Assembly (NCBI RefSeq): GCF_000445065.1
Contig: NZ_ATHO01000070.1
Location: 62,001 to 126,000, forward strand
DNA: 64,000 bases
Direction of reading: 5' to 3'
Origin: Sphingobium quisquiliarum P25
GTDB taxonomy: Bacteria; Pseudomonadota; Alphaproteobacteria; Sphingomonadales; Sphingomonadaceae
Part shown: positions 35,164 to 44,201 of the stretch, piece after piece
Position numbering within the stretch: position 1 is the stretch's first letter
Layout of the letters: every line of letters starts with the position of its first letter
The notes under the pieces: model-generated
The model's input: only the letters and a program-made list of their open reading frames with translations
What the model was told of the DNA's origin: nothing
Databases searched by the model: none
Translations under genes and position numbers: made by a program

Positions 35164-37461
35164 ATGATGGCATCGACCGAAAAGAAGAAATCCCTGAAGG
35201 TACGGCGCGCGGGCCTGCCGACACGCGAACAGGTGATGGAGTTCATCACCTCATCCGGCCAGCCAGCGGGCAAGCGGGAAATCGCCAAGGCCTTCGGGCT
35301 GAACGGGCAGGAGAAGATCGCGCTCAAGGCGCTGCTCAAGGACATGGCGGACGAGGGGCTGATTGATATCGGCCCTGCTCGCGCTTTCCACAAGATGGGC
35401 GGCTTGCCCAAGGTGACCGTGCTGCGCATCGTCGATGTCGATGGATCGACGCTGATCGGAACGCCGGAGCGGTGGGAGGCCGAAGGACAGCCAGCGCCCC
35501 GATTGCGCGTCATGGAACGGGGGAAGCGCGGCGCGCTGACCATCGGCGATCGCATTCTGGCGCGGACCGAGGAAGCGGGGCGCGGCTTTGTGGCGCACCC
35601 GATGAAGAAGCTCGCCAAGGCGAGCGAGGAACTTCTGGGTGTGGTGGAGGAAGCGGACGGCGGCAAATTATGGTTGCGCCCGGTCGACAAGCGCATCCGA
35701 AAGGACACGCCCATCAGCGATGCCGGAAGCGCGAAGCCCGGCGATCTCGTGCTGGCTGAGCCGGTGGGCAGGCCGCCCCGGATCAGCGCGCGTATCACCG
35801 ACATATTGGGCGATCCCTTCGCACCGCGCAGTTTCAGCCTGATCGCGATCCACAAGTATGGCATTCCGCATGTCTTCCCCGACCCGGCGGAGGATGAAGC
35901 CGTCACGGCGTCCGTCCTTCCGCTGCATGAGGACAAGCGGGAGGATTTGCGGCACCTGCCCATCGTGGCGATCGACCCGGCGGATGCGCGGGACCATGAC
36001 GACGCCGTGTGGGCCGCGCCGGACGATGATCCGGCCAATGCAGGGGGCTATCGCGCGATCGTCGCCATCGCCGACGTTAGCTATTATGTTCGGCCCGGCA
36101 GCGCGCTGGACAAGGAAGCGCGCAAGCGGGGGAACAGCGTCTATTTCCCCGATCTGGTCGTGCCGATGCTGCCGCACCAGCTTTCCTCCGATATGTGCTC
36201 GTTGCGCGCGGGCGAGGACAGGGCGGCGATGGCCTGTCATCTGGTCGTTGACGCCAAGGGCAAGGTCACAAGCTGGCGCTTTTCGCGGGCGGTGATCCGC
36301 GTCGCCGCCGTGCTGGCTTATGAGGACGCGCAGGCCGCGATCGATGGCACGCAGGATAATGAACTGCTCGAACCGGCGCTGAAGCCCCTGTGGGAATGCT
36401 GGAAATTGCTTCGCAAGGCGCGGGAGAAGCGCGATCCTCTGGCGCTGGACCTGCCAGAGCGGCGGGTGGTGCTGGACGAGGATGGCAAGATCGTCAGCGT
36501 GGCGGTGCGGGAACGGCTCGACGCCCATATGCTGATCGAGGATTATATGATCGCCGCCAATGTCGCGGCCGCCAAGGCGCTGGAGGCGAAGAAAGCGCCG
36601 GTCATGTATCGCGTGCATGAGCCGCCAAGCCGGGACAAGCTGGTGGCGCTGAAGGACTATCTCGGCACGTTCGACATCGAATTCGCGCTGGGGCAGGTGA
36701 TCAAGCCTTCCACCTTCAACCGCCTGATCGAGCGGGTGGGCGATCTGGAGGAACGGCCGCAGATCATGGAGCAGATATTGCGCAGCCAGACCCAGGCCTA
36801 TTACAGCCCGGAGAATATGGGGCATTTCGGGCTGGCGCTGGGGTCCTATGCGCATTTCACGTCGCCGATCAGGCGCTATGCCGACCTGCTGGTCCACCGG
36901 GCTCTGGTAGGCGCCTATGACATGGAGCTGCCCGCGCCCAAGGGCGGCGTTATCCCGGACCGGACAGCGCTGAGCGGCGAGGATTTCGAGAATATGGGCC
37001 GCATCGGCGAGATGATCAGCCAATATGAGCGCCGGGCGATGGAAGCGGAGCGGGAGACGATCGACCGCTATGTCGCGGCCTTTCTGGCGGCGCATGTCGG
37101 CGATCTGGTGGAGGCGCGGATCACGGGCGTCCAGAGCTTCGGCTTCTTCGCCACGGTCGAGGGGCTGGGGGGCGACGGGCTGGTGCCGGTTTCCACGCTG
37201 GGCGACGAGCGTTTCTTCTATGACGAGGCGGGGCGCGCGCTGGAGGGCGTGGAAAGTGGGGATCGCTATACGGTGGGGCAGCGGTTGCAGCTCCGGCTGG
37301 CGGAGGCTGACCCGATCAACGGCGTCCTGCGCTTCGAACTGCCCGACGCCCTGCCGCAGCGGCCGGGCTTCAAGAAGGACCGGACGCGCCCCGGCGTGAG
37401 GCGCGGCCGTCCCGCCAACATCCGCCATATCGGATCGAAGCGGGGCAAGCACCGGCGCTGA
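35164..37461 (+). CDS. rnr: Ribonuclease R
   Basis: RNase R is a processive 3'-to-5' exoribonuclease that degrades structured RNA. The 765-residue protein begins with a winged-helix region (residues 15-65), followed by cold-shock domains and the RNB catalytic domain with the clustered aspartates DPADARDHDDAVWA near residue 271. An S1 domain follows near residues 640-720 (VEARITGVQSFGFFATVEG). The C-terminal tail is basic (KKDRTRPGVRRGRPAN), as in RNase R. Two tandem ATGs occur at the start. It ends 7 bases before the convergent usp gene. Confidence 0.96.
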   Translation: MMASTEKKKSLKVRRAGLPTREQVMEFITSSGQPAGKREIAKAFGLNGQEKIALKALLKDMADEGLIDIGPARAFHKMGGLPKVTVLRIVDVDGSTLIGTPERWEAEGQPAPRLRVMERGKRGALTIGDRILARTEEAGRGFVAHPMKKLAKASEELLGVVEEADGGKLWLRPVDKRIRKDTPISDAGSAKPGDLVLAEPVGRPPRISARITDILGDPFAPRSFSLIAIHKYGIPHVFPDPAEDEAVTASVLPLHEDKREDLRHLPIVAIDPADARDHDDAVWAAPDDDPANAGGYRAIVAIADVSYYVRPGSALDKEARKRGNSVYFPDLVVPMLPHQLSSDMCSLRAGEDRAAMACHLVVDAKGKVTSWRFSRAVIRVAAVLAYEDAQAAIDGTQDNELLEPALKPLWECWKLLRKAREKRDPLALDLPERRVVLDEDGKIVSVAVRERLDAHMLIEDYMIAANVAAAKALEAKKAPVMYRVHEPPSRDKLVALKDYLGTFDIEFALGQVIKPSTFNRLIERVGDLEERPQIMEQILRSQTQAYYSPENMGHFGLALGSYAHFTSPIRRYADLLVHRALVGAYDMELPAPKGGVIPDRTALSGEDFENMGRIGEMISQYERRAMEAERETIDRYVAAFLAAHVGDLVEARITGVQSFGFFATVEGLGGDGLVPVSTLGDERFFYDEAGRALEGVESGDRYTVGQRLQLRLAEADPINGVLRFELPDALPQRPGFKKDRTRPGVRRGRPANIRHIGSKRGKHRR

Positions 37462-37468
37462 GCGGCGC

Positions 37469-37924
37469 TTAGCTGAGGCGGTCGATCGCCTCCGCATCGA
37501 GGCCGCCGGGGATGATCATGATGGGGCAGGGAAGCTTGCCCGCATCCGCGCCCGCGAAGTGCGACACCAGCGCGCCGGGCGGGCCGCTGGCCGCGGCACC
37601 CAGCACTAGCGCGGCCACATCCGTGGTTTCCTCCAGCGTTTCGCGCACCACCGCCACGGGATCGCCCTGGCGGACGGTAATGCTGGGGCGGATGCCGGAT
37701 TCCTCCGTCAGCGTGCCGGCCGCGCTGGTCACCAGCGCTTCGGCGCGTTGCACCGCTTCATCCTCCATCGTCGCCTGAACGCCGCCCCATTGGACGAATT
37801 CGGCGGGCGGGATCAGGGCGAGGATGCGGACAGCGCCCGCCGTCTTGGCGGCGCGGCGCGCGGCGAAGCGCAACGCGGTCTCCGCTTCGGGCGATTCGTC
37901 TACCACGACCAGATATGTGCGCAT
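37469..37924 (-). CDS. Universal stress protein
   Basis: The 151-residue protein has the UspA fold: TYLVVVDESPEAETALRFAARRA at the start and LVLGAAASGP near the middle. The closing ATP-loop type GxxG(x)9G(S/T) motif is not clearly matched: GAAASGPPGALVSHFAG is present, so ATP binding is uncertain. The start at 37924 (MRTYLVVVD) is preferred over an ATG 18 bases upstream because the beta-strand begins there. It is convergent with rnr. Function: stress-related, unspecified. Confidence 0.85.
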   Translation of the reverse strand: MRTYLVVVDESPEAETALRFAARRAAKTAGAVRILALIPPAEFVQWGGVQATMEDEAVQRAEALVTSAAGTLTEESGIRPSITVRQGDPVAVVRETLEETTDVAALVLGAAASGPPGALVSHFAGADAGKLPCPIMIIPGGLDAEAIDRLS

Positions 37925-37975
37925 GAACTGAAAATCCCGCATCCTAAAGCTGGCAGGCCAGCGCCGTCATGGGTC

Positions 37976-38010
37976 TTTGAACCGATCTGGAAAATTTTGA
38001 ACCGGTCTGG
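37976..38010. promoter_or_regulatory. Paired 15-bp direct repeat upstream of pdhC
   Basis: TTTGAACCGATCTGG (37976-37990) and TTTGAACCGGTCTGG (37996-38010) differ at one position and start 20 bp apart, about two helical turns. They lie in the 200-bp gap between the divergent usp gene and pdhC, about 120-150 bases before the pdhC start. Such spacing suits a protein bound on one DNA face. No regulator is identified, and no clear -35/-10 pair is seen around it. Confidence 0.6.
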
Positions 38011-38128
38011 TGAGATGTGACTCATTCTGACCCTTGATGCAAGGCGCGGCCTTGACCGCCCCGGCCAAAGGGTGAAAACGGCTGACAACGCAGCCCAACG
38101 GCTCTGAAAGAAGAGAGGTTCATCGCCC

Positions 38129-39421
38129 ATGAGCAAGAAAATCCAGATGCCCGCTTTGTCGCCCACGATGGAAGAGGGCACCTTGGCGAAATGGCTGGTG
38201 AAGGAGGGCGATACAGTATCGTCGGGCGATCTGCTGGCCGAGATCGAAACGGACAAGGCGACGATGGAATTCGAAGCCGTGGATGAAGGCAGGATCGCCA
38301 GGATACTGGTGGGCGAAGGGACCGAAGGCGTGAAGGTGGGAACCGTCATCGCCATCATCGCCGAAGAGGGCGAAGATGTTGCCGAAGCGGCGCAGGGCGA
38401 CGGTGGCGCGGCCAAGGCGGAGGCTGCGCCTGCTCCCAAGGCCGAGGTTGCACCCGCTCCGCAGGCGGAGGCTGCCGCGCCCGCGCCCAAGGCGGACGCA
38501 GCGCCCGCAAGGGAGGAGGGCGATCGCGTCAAGGCGAGCCCGCTGGCGCGCCGTCTGGCCGAACAGACGGGCGTTGACCTAGCCAGCATAAAGGGGAGCG
38601 GGCCTAATGGGCGCGTGGTGAAGGCTGATCTGGAGGGCGCGGCGAAGGGCGCGCCTGCCGCTGTGCAGGATCAGGCGCCTGTTTCCGCAACTCCGGCACC
38701 CAGCGCGCCCGCTGCGGCTCAGGATTTCGGCATTCCGCATGAGGTGGTCAAGCTGAGCGGCATGCGCAAGACGATCGCGCGCCGCCTGACCGAATCCAAG
38801 CAGCAGGTGCCGCACATCTACCTGACCGTCGATATTCAGCTCGACAGACTGCTCAAGCTCCGCTCCGAACTCAATGCGGGGCTGGCCGGGCGGGGCGTCA
38901 AGCTTTCGGTCAACGATCTGCTCATCAAGGCGCTGGGCGCGGCGCTGGTGCAGGTGCCCGAATGCAATGTGCAGTTCGCCGGTGACCAAATGCTGCAATT
39001 CAAGCGCGCCGACATCTCTGTCGCCGTATCGATCCCCGGCGGCCTGATCACCCCGATCATCACGGAAGCGGACAGCAAGAGCGTTTCGGCGATCTCCACC
39101 GCGATGAAGGACCTGGCCGCCCGCGCGAAGGACGGCAAGCTGGCCCCGCAGGAATATCAGGGCGGCACGGCGTCGCTGTCCAACATGGGCATGTTCGGCA
39201 TCAAGCAGTTCGAAGCCGTGATCAATCCGCCCCAGGGCATGATCATGGCCATTGGCGCGGGGGAGAAGCGGCCCTTCGTCATCGATGACGCGCTCCAGAT
39301 CGCGACCGTCATGTCGGCGACCGGCAGCTTCGATCACCGCGCCATCGACGGCGCCGACGGCGCGCGGCTGATGCAGGCGTTCAAGGAACTGGTCGAAAAC
39401 CCGCTTGGCATGCTGGCCTGA
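38129..39421 (+). CDS. pdhC: Pyruvate dehydrogenase complex E2 (dihydrolipoamide acetyltransferase)
   Basis: The 430-residue protein starts [17 protein letters not shown] and has an N-terminal lipoyl domain with the lipoylated Lys in [12 protein letters not shown] near residue 43. An Ala/Pro-rich linker follows, then the peripheral subunit-binding domain ([18 protein letters not shown], around residue 135). The acyltransferase core ends with [13 protein letters not shown], holding the catalytic His and Asp. PALSPTM is the hallmark of pyruvate (not oxoglutarate) E2. E1 genes are not in the window; a thioesterase and lpdA follow, forming an E2/E3 operon. The start is 120 bases after the paired repeat. 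Confidence 0.94.
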   Translation: MSKKIQMPALSPTMEEGTLAKWLVKEGDTVSSGDLLAEIETDKATMEFEAVDEGRIARILVGEGTEGVKVGTVIAIIAEEGEDVAEAAQGDGGAAKAEAAPAPKAEVAPAPQAEAAAPAPKADAAPAREEGDRVKASPLARRLAEQTGVDLASIKGSGPNGRVVKADLEGAAKGAPAAVQDQAPVSATPAPSAPAAAQDFGIPHEVVKLSGMRKTIARRLTESKQQVPHIYLTVDIQLDRLLKLRSELNAGLAGRGVKLSVNDLLIKALGAALVQVPECNVQFAGDQMLQFKRADISVAVSIPGGLITPIITEADSKSVSAISTAMKDLAARAKDGKLAPQEYQGGTASLSNMGMFGIKQFEAVINPPQGMIMAIGAGEKRPFVIDDALQIATVMSATGSFDHRAIDGADGARLMQAFKELVENPLGMLA

Positions 39422-39831
39422 TGGCGCGGCCCGACGAAATGCCGCCGGAAATGAGTCCGGCCGTGCGCGTCATCGCCATGCCTGCCGATACCAATCCCTA
39501 TGGGGATATATTCGGCGGCTGGCTGATGAGCCTGATGGATTCGGCGGCGGGATCGGTGGCGGCGCGGCATAGTCATGGGCGCGCCGTGACGATCGCGGTG
39601 GAGGGCATGACCTTCCTGCGGCCGGTTGTCGTCGGCGACGAGGTTTCGGTGTTCGCGACGCTGAAATCCGTCGGGCGCACGTCGATGAAGATCGATGTCG
39701 AAGCCTGGCGGCGCACGCGGCACGACGACCGTTCCTATCGCGTGACCAAGGCGACGTTCACCTTCGTGGCGATCGGCGAGGATCGCCAGCCCCGCTCCGT
39801 GCCGCCCTTCACGCCCCCGGCGGCGGCTTGA
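39421..39831 (+). CDS. Acyl-CoA thioesterase (YciA/hot-dog family)
   Basis: The 136-residue hot-dog protein has TNPYGDIFGGWLMSLMDSAAGSVAA, in which the Asp/Asn and Gly residues mark YciA-type acyl-CoA thioesterases, and TFLRPVVVGDEVSVFATL. It would hydrolyse short-chain acyl-CoA. Its ATG overlaps the pdhC stop by one base (TGATG) and lpdA follows 27 bases on, so it is embedded in the pyruvate dehydrogenase operon. A role in balancing acyl-CoA pools is inference. Confidence 0.88.
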   Translation: MARPDEMPPEMSPAVRVIAMPADTNPYGDIFGGWLMSLMDSAAGSVAARHSHGRAVTIAVEGMTFLRPVVVGDEVSVFATLKSVGRTSMKIDVEAWRRTRHDDRSYRVTKATFTFVAIGEDRQPRSVPPFTPPAAA

Positions 39832-39858
39832 TATTCCTGCGTAAAAGGAAAGTTTACC

Positions 39859-41256
39859 ATGGCTGACAATTACGACCTGATCGTTCTGGGTTCCGGCCCC
39901 GGCGGCTATGTCGCCGCGATCCGCGCGGCGCAGCTTGGCCTGAAAACCGCCATCGTGGAGCGCGAGAATCTGGGCGGCATCTGCCTGAACTGGGGCTGTA
40001 TCCCGACCAAGGCGCTGCTCCGCTCGGCGGAAATCTACCATTATATGCAGCATGCTGGTGATTATGGCTTGGCCGCGGAAAAGATCAGCGCCGACATCGC
40101 GGCGGTGGTGAAGCGTTCGCGCGGGGTGGCCAAGCAGCTCAATCAGGGCGTCACCCATCTGATGAAGAAGAACAAGATCACCGTCCACATGGGTGAAGGC
40201 AAGCTGACGGGCAAAGGCAAGCTCAGCGTCACCAAGGACGGCAACACGCAGGAATTGACGGCGAAGAACATCATCGTCGCCACCGGCGCGCGGGCGAGGG
40301 ACCTGCCGGGCACGCCAGCGGACGGAAAGCGCGTGTGGACCTACCGCCACGCCATGACTCCGCCGGAAATGCCCACGAAGCTGCTGGTCATCGGATCCGG
40401 CGCGATCGGCATCGAATTTGCGAGCTTCTACAATGACATGGGCGCAGAGGTCACTGTGGTCGAGATGATGGACCGCATCGTGCCGGTGGAGGATGCGGAC
40501 GTGTCCGCCTTCCTGGAAAAGGCGCTCAAGAAGCAGGGCATGACCATCCTGACCGGCGCTGGCGTGAGCAACATCCAGGTGGGCGCCAATGGCGTGAAGG
40601 CGGTGATAAAGGACAAGGCGGGCAAGGAAAGCGCCGCCGAGTTCAGCCACATGATCGTCGCGATCGGCATCGTGCCCAATACGGAGAATGTGGGCCTCAA
40701 GGAACTGGGCGTCGCGATGGACGATCGCGGTTTCCTGAAAACCGACGAGATGTGCCGCACCAATGTGGAAGGCCTGTGGGCAATCGGCGACATCACCGCG
40801 CCGCCATGGCTGGCGCACAAGGCGAGCCATGAAGGGGTGATCGCGGCTGAGGCGATCGCGGGCCAGCATCCCCACGCGATGGACCCGCGCAACATTCCGG
40901 GCTGCACCTATTGCCACCCGCAGGTCGCCAGCGTCGGGTTGACCGAGGCCAAGGCGAAGGAAGCGGGCTATGAGGTGAAGGTCGGCATGTTCCCCTTCAT
41001 CGGCAATGGCAAGGCGATCGCGCTGGGCGAGGCGGAAGGCTTCACCAAGACGGTGTTCGACGCCAAGACCGGCGAATTGCTGGGCGCGCACATGGTCGGC
41101 GCGGAAGTGACCGAGATGATACAGGGCTTCACGGTCGGCAAGACGCTGGAAACCACCGAGGCGGAGTTGATGCACACGGTCTTCCCGCATCCGACCATTT
41201 CGGAATCGATGCATGAAAGCGTGCTCGCCGCCTATGGCAGAGCGCTTCATATCTGA
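39859..41256 (+). CDS. lpdA: Dihydrolipoyl dehydrogenase (E3)
   Basis: E3 reoxidises dihydrolipoyl groups with NAD+. The 465-residue flavoprotein has the FAD loop LIVLGSGPGGYVAAIRAAQLG, the redox-active disulfide in GGICLNWGCIPTKALL, the NAD loop GSGAIGIEFASFY and the C-terminal catalytic HTVFPHPTISE. It is the third gene of the pdhC-thioesterase-lpdA operon. An AAAGGAA element precedes the ATG. The PAP2 phosphatase gene begins inside its last codons. Confidence 0.96.
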   Translation: MADNYDLIVLGSGPGGYVAAIRAAQLGLKTAIVERENLGGICLNWGCIPTKALLRSAEIYHYMQHAGDYGLAAEKISADIAAVVKRSRGVAKQLNQGVTHLMKKNKITVHMGEGKLTGKGKLSVTKDGNTQELTAKNIIVATGARARDLPGTPADGKRVWTYRHAMTPPEMPTKLLVIGSGAIGIEFASFYNDMGAEVTVVEMMDRIVPVEDADVSAFLEKALKKQGMTILTGAGVSNIQVGANGVKAVIKDKAGKESAAEFSHMIVAIGIVPNTENVGLKELGVAMDDRGFLKTDEMCRTNVEGLWAIGDITAPPWLAHKASHEGVIAAEAIAGQHPHAMDPRNIPGCTYCHPQVASVGLTEAKAKEAGYEVKVGMFPFIGNGKAIALGEAEGFTKTVFDAKTGELLGAHMVGAEVTEMIQGFTVGKTLETTEAELMHTVFPHPTISESMHESVLAAYGRALHI

Positions 41257-41977
41257 TCGAGGCGCATGGCGAAGAGGCGGGGCGGCTTTGGCCGTGTCGC
41301 TTCTTTGCGTCCTGTTGATCGCACTGGTTCAGCGATCGGGCGCGGCGGACGCGCTCAACCTTAGCCTGATGGGCGCGGCTGGAACGGCGCGGGATACGCC
41401 CGCTGGCGCGGCCGTGACATGGATCATGCGGGCCGCGTCGCTTGCTGGTGGAAGCGAGGGCCGCTTTCTGCTGTTCAACGTTGCGCTCGCCATCCTGCTG
41501 TGGCGGGGAAGGAAGCTGTCCGCGCTGTGGCTGACCTTCACCATGGCGGGCGGCACCTTGCTGAACCTGGGCCTCAAGCAGGTTTTTGCCGCGCCCCGGC
41601 CTGATTTGTTGCCGCACCTCGACATCGTCAACAGCTACAGTTTTCCAAGCGGGCATGCCGCCGGAAACATGATGCTGTTCGGCGCGATCGCGCTGCTGAT
41701 CGGCAGCCGGGCAGCCTATGTCATGGCAGGCGCGATCATCCTGCTGATCGGGGTCAGCCGGACATGGCTGGGCGTCCATTGGCCGACCGATGTGATGGCC
41801 GGATGGATCGAGGGGCTGGGCTGGCTCGCCTTTTGCCGCTGCTGGCTACCAGCGGGGGGAGGGGAGCAGCAAGGCGTCGCTCCAGCGGTCGAAGGGCGGC
41901 ATGCCGTCAGAGGTGATGAAGCCATGCACCCAGAAGCTGTCGAAGACGGTTGCCATGGCGATGAGGAGAAGCAGTAG
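41234..41977 (+). CDS. PAP2-family phosphatase (membrane)
   Basis: The 247-residue protein has five or six hydrophobic helices and the three PAP2 motifs: KQVFAAPRPD, SYSFPSGHAAGN and SRTWLGVHWPTDV, with catalytic His in the second and third. It would dephosphorylate lipid phosphates such as undecaprenyl pyrophosphate at the membrane. The ATG chosen (MAERF) lies inside the end of lpdA; an earlier in-frame ATG at 41213 is possible. Its last 44 codons overlap the convergent DUF2142 gene, and the tail after GWLAFCRCWLP reads as unconserved sequence. Confidence 0.85.
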   Translation: MAERFISDRGAWRRGGAALAVSLLCVLLIALVQRSGAADALNLSLMGAAGTARDTPAGAAVTWIMRAASLAGGSEGRFLLFNVALAILLWRGRKLSALWLTFTMAGGTLLNLGLKQVFAAPRPDLLPHLDIVNSYSFPSGHAAGNMMLFGAIALLIGSRAAYVMAGAIILLIGVSRTWLGVHWPTDVMAGWIEGLGWLAFCRCWLPAGGGEQQGVAPAVEGRHAVRGDEAMHPEAVEDGCHGDEEKQ

Positions 41978-43333
41978 CGCTGCGCCAGCGAAGATCGCGT
42001 GAGAGCCGCGCAGGCCCCTTTCCGGCGTTAGCGCCAGCAGGACGAGCGGCAGGATCGGCAGGAAGTAGCGGCCCTGCGTCCCTTGGATATAGTCTGCGCC
42101 CAAGGGGGTGCCAGTCAGATACATGGCCGTTTCGATGAGCAGCGCGCTTCCCGCCGCCACGGTCAGCCACCAGAGACGCTGGCCGATGCCGATCCGCAAT
42201 CCCGATCCGGTGAGGATGGCCGCACCGATCATCAGGGCGGCCAGCGCATAGGCGGCGAGCGGCAGCAATATGGCGTTCCAGCCGAACCGCCCGGCGATTT
42301 GCAGCGCGTAGACCGGCGCGCGCTCAACCACGCTGGAACAGAGAATGCGCACATAGGCCACTGGATCGGCCAGGATCACGCCCAATTGCGCGGCCAGAGG
42401 CGCGGTCATGACATTCTCGCCCGTCTTGCGGGAGGCAATGTGATAGAGCGCCTGGCTGCCTCCCGACATCTTCATCCACGCCACGAAAGCCGCCGCACCG
42501 GCGATCATTGCGCCCAGCAGCAGCCAGGGGCGCAGGTCCTTCCGCCCTTCCGGCCTGTCCAGTCCCGCGGCGATCAGGGGCAGATATACGCCCTTCGCCA
42601 GGGCAAGCAGCGGCGCCGTTACCAGCAGGGCGGCGGACCGCGCGGGCGTGGCTCCCATGAAGGCGATGCGCAGCGCGAGCGCGAAACCAAGGAAACCGAG
42701 GCCGTTGATAATCGCGTCGGGCGAGAGCGATCCTGTCTGATAGCAGAATGTCGGCAGCAGCGCGGCCGCCAGCATCGCATTCCGTCCGAAGGGCAGCAGC
42801 GCAAAGGCCGCGCCCAGCAGCATCAGGCCAGCGAGCGCGTTCACCATGCGCCCGGCGTAGAAGCTGCCGAGCCGGGGCAGCCCCGCCGCGTCGCCCAGCA
42901 TCAGCCCAGCCGCGCCGGGCGCGTAAAGGGTGGGCGCATAGCTGGCGACGTTGGGAAAATCGGCGAAGGACTTGCCCGGACGCGCGGCGTCGGCGCTCCA
43001 TGCCTTTTCCAGCATCGCGCGGTCGAACTGGCGGAGCTTCGGCGGCACATCGGTGGGGAAGTCGGCGGCATGCAGGTCAAGCGCCGAACGGGGCAGTTCA
43101 GCGCCGATCATCCCTGCCTGCGTCCGTGTGAACACGCGTCCGTCAGCGAGGAGCAGCGCCTTCATATAATGCTGATTCTCGTCGGGAGCCTGAAAGGGTG
43201 GAGTAACCAGCGCGAAGAACAGCGTCGCCAGGCAGATGGCGGCCAGCAGCCATTGCTGCATGGGCGACACCGGCGCTGAGACAGGCAGGCTGGCCCGCCT
43301 GCCTTCGGCAACTGTTATCCGTTCGTTTCTCAA
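41846..43333 (-). CDS. DUF2142 multi-pass membrane protein
   Basis: This roughly 495-residue protein has about ten hydrophobic helices and the DUF2142 marks: VTPPFQAPDENQHY near the N-terminus and GTQGRYFLPILPL near the C-terminus. Family members are thought to be GT-C-like glycosyltransferases of the envelope. The start is unclear: a TTG at 43333 has CAGGAGGGG 11 bases upstream; a GTG at 43357 and an ATG at 43261 are alternatives. That Shine-Dalgarno lies in one arm of a hairpin (43345-43368). Its 3' end overlaps the convergent PAP2 gene by 132 bp. Confidence 0.8.
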   Translation of the reverse strand: MRNERITVAEGRRASLPVSAPVSPMQQWLLAAICLATLFFALVTPPFQAPDENQHYMKALLLADGRVFTRTQAGMIGAELPRSALDLHAADFPTDVPPKLRQFDRAMLEKAWSADAARPGKSFADFPNVASYAPTLYAPGAAGLMLGDAAGLPRLGSFYAGRMVNALAGLMLLGAAFALLPFGRNAMLAAALLPTFCYQTGSLSPDAIINGLGFLGFALALRIAFMGATPARSAALLVTAPLLALAKGVYLPLIAAGLDRPEGRKDLRPWLLLGAMIAGAAAFVAWMKMSGGSQALYHIASRKTGENVMTAPLAAQLGVILADPVAYVRILCSSVVERAPVYALQIAGRFGWNAILLPLAAYALAALMIGAAILTGSGLRIGIGQRLWWLTVAAGSALLIETAMYLTGTPLGADYIQGTQGRYFLPILPLVLLALTPERGLRGSHAIFAGAALLLLLIAMATVFDSFWVHGFITSDGMPPFDRWSDALLLPSPRW

Positions 43334-43344
43334 AGGACCGCGCC

Positions 43345-43368
43345 CCCTCCTGATCACATGCAGGAGGG
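43345..43368 (-). promoter_or_regulatory. Hairpin that buries the DUF2142 Shine-Dalgarno
   Basis: On the minus strand CCCTCCTG (43368-43361) and CAGGAGGG (43352-43345) flank an 8-base loop, an 8-bp perfect stem. The 3' arm CAGGAGGG is the only strong ribosome-binding site for the DUF2142 gene and lies 11 bases before its TTG. If the hairpin forms, translation would be blocked. There is no T-tract, so it is not a terminator of the upstream ygfZ-like gene. Confidence 0.55.
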
Positions 43369-43420
43369 ATGTTAATGGCGATGCCTTAATATTTCCCGTT
43401 CATTGCTTTGTTGCGGGTCG

Positions 43421-44152
43421 TTACAGAGGCGAAGGCATTGTTTGCGCGAGCCAGGGCGGCAGCGTCGCGGGATCGATATCCTCCACCCGGCGATGCTCGA
43501 TCGACAGGCCAAGGTCGGGCAGCGCCGCGCGCTGGCGCTTTGCATCGGCGCTGGCGAGGGGAACCGCAACGAGCCGCCGGTTCACCTTGCTGCGATAATG
43601 CATGCGGGCGGTATTTTCCTGCCCCACATAGCAGCCCTTGTCATAATCGACGCCACCCAGTTCCTCTGCATTGGCTTCCAGCCAGAGGGTCTGGTCCTGA
43701 CCAAGCTCCGCCACGCCTTCGAACACGCCGAGCGAGAGGCGGTGCGCGCGGAAGGCGGCGCTGGCGTCACCCGGTTCCGGCGGCGCGATCCAGCGGTGGC
43801 CAAGGGCAGGAAGGCGCGGGTCGAGCGGTTTGCCGCTCTCCTCCAGCGACCAGTGGACGGCAAGAGCATCCTCCCGCGCTATCGCGACCTTGCGGCGCAG
43901 GCGGTAGAGCGTCAGCCGTTTGGCAAGGGCGTCGGCCTGCGATGCCTCGCAATCGATCAGCACATCATCGCCATCGCTCCAAAGGATGAAATCATAGAGC
44001 GCCTTGCCCTGCGGTGTCAGCAGCCCGCCCCAGCGCGGCTCACCGTCTTTCAGCGTCAACACATCGCGCGTCAGCAGTCCCTGAAGGAGGGGCCTGGCCT
44101 CTTCGCCTGAAATTCTAAGGAGCGCGCGGTCGGTGAGGGTGGTGCCGGTCAT
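43421..44152 (-). CDS. ygfZ: YgfZ/GcvT-type folate-binding protein
   Basis: The 243-residue protein has GGVDYDKGCYVGQENTARMH, the KGCYxGQE signature with conserved Cys of YgfZ, which supports iron-sulfur cluster enzymes and uses tetrahydrofolate. The start at 44152 (MTGTTLTDRALLRIS) is set by family length (E. coli YgfZ is 326; this alphaproteobacterial form is shorter). A longer frame upstream is out of register with the family. It is divergent from the dihydroorotase gene. Confidence 0.88.
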   Translation of the reverse strand: MTGTTLTDRALLRISGEEARPLLQGLLTRDVLTLKDGEPRWGGLLTPQGKALYDFILWSDGDDVLIDCEASQADALAKRLTLYRLRRKVAIAREDALAVHWSLEESGKPLDPRLPALGHRWIAPPEPGDASAAFRAHRLSLGVFEGVAELGQDQTLWLEANAEELGGVDYDKGCYVGQENTARMHYRSKVNRRLVAVPLASADAKRQRAALPDLGLSIEHRRVEDIDPATLPPWLAQTMPSPL

Positions 44153-44201
44153 CGGCTTTAGGTAGGACAGGCGGCGACCATATCCAAGCGGCGAGCATTT
44201 C

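Noticed and set aside
35668-37497. 609-codon minus-strand frame opposite rnr
   Set aside because: Antisense to RNase R, of typical shadow composition and without recognisable domains.
39334-41250. 638-codon minus-strand frame opposite lpdA and the thioesterase gene
   Set aside because: It lies antisense to well-defined enzymes and is Arg/His-rich with no motif.
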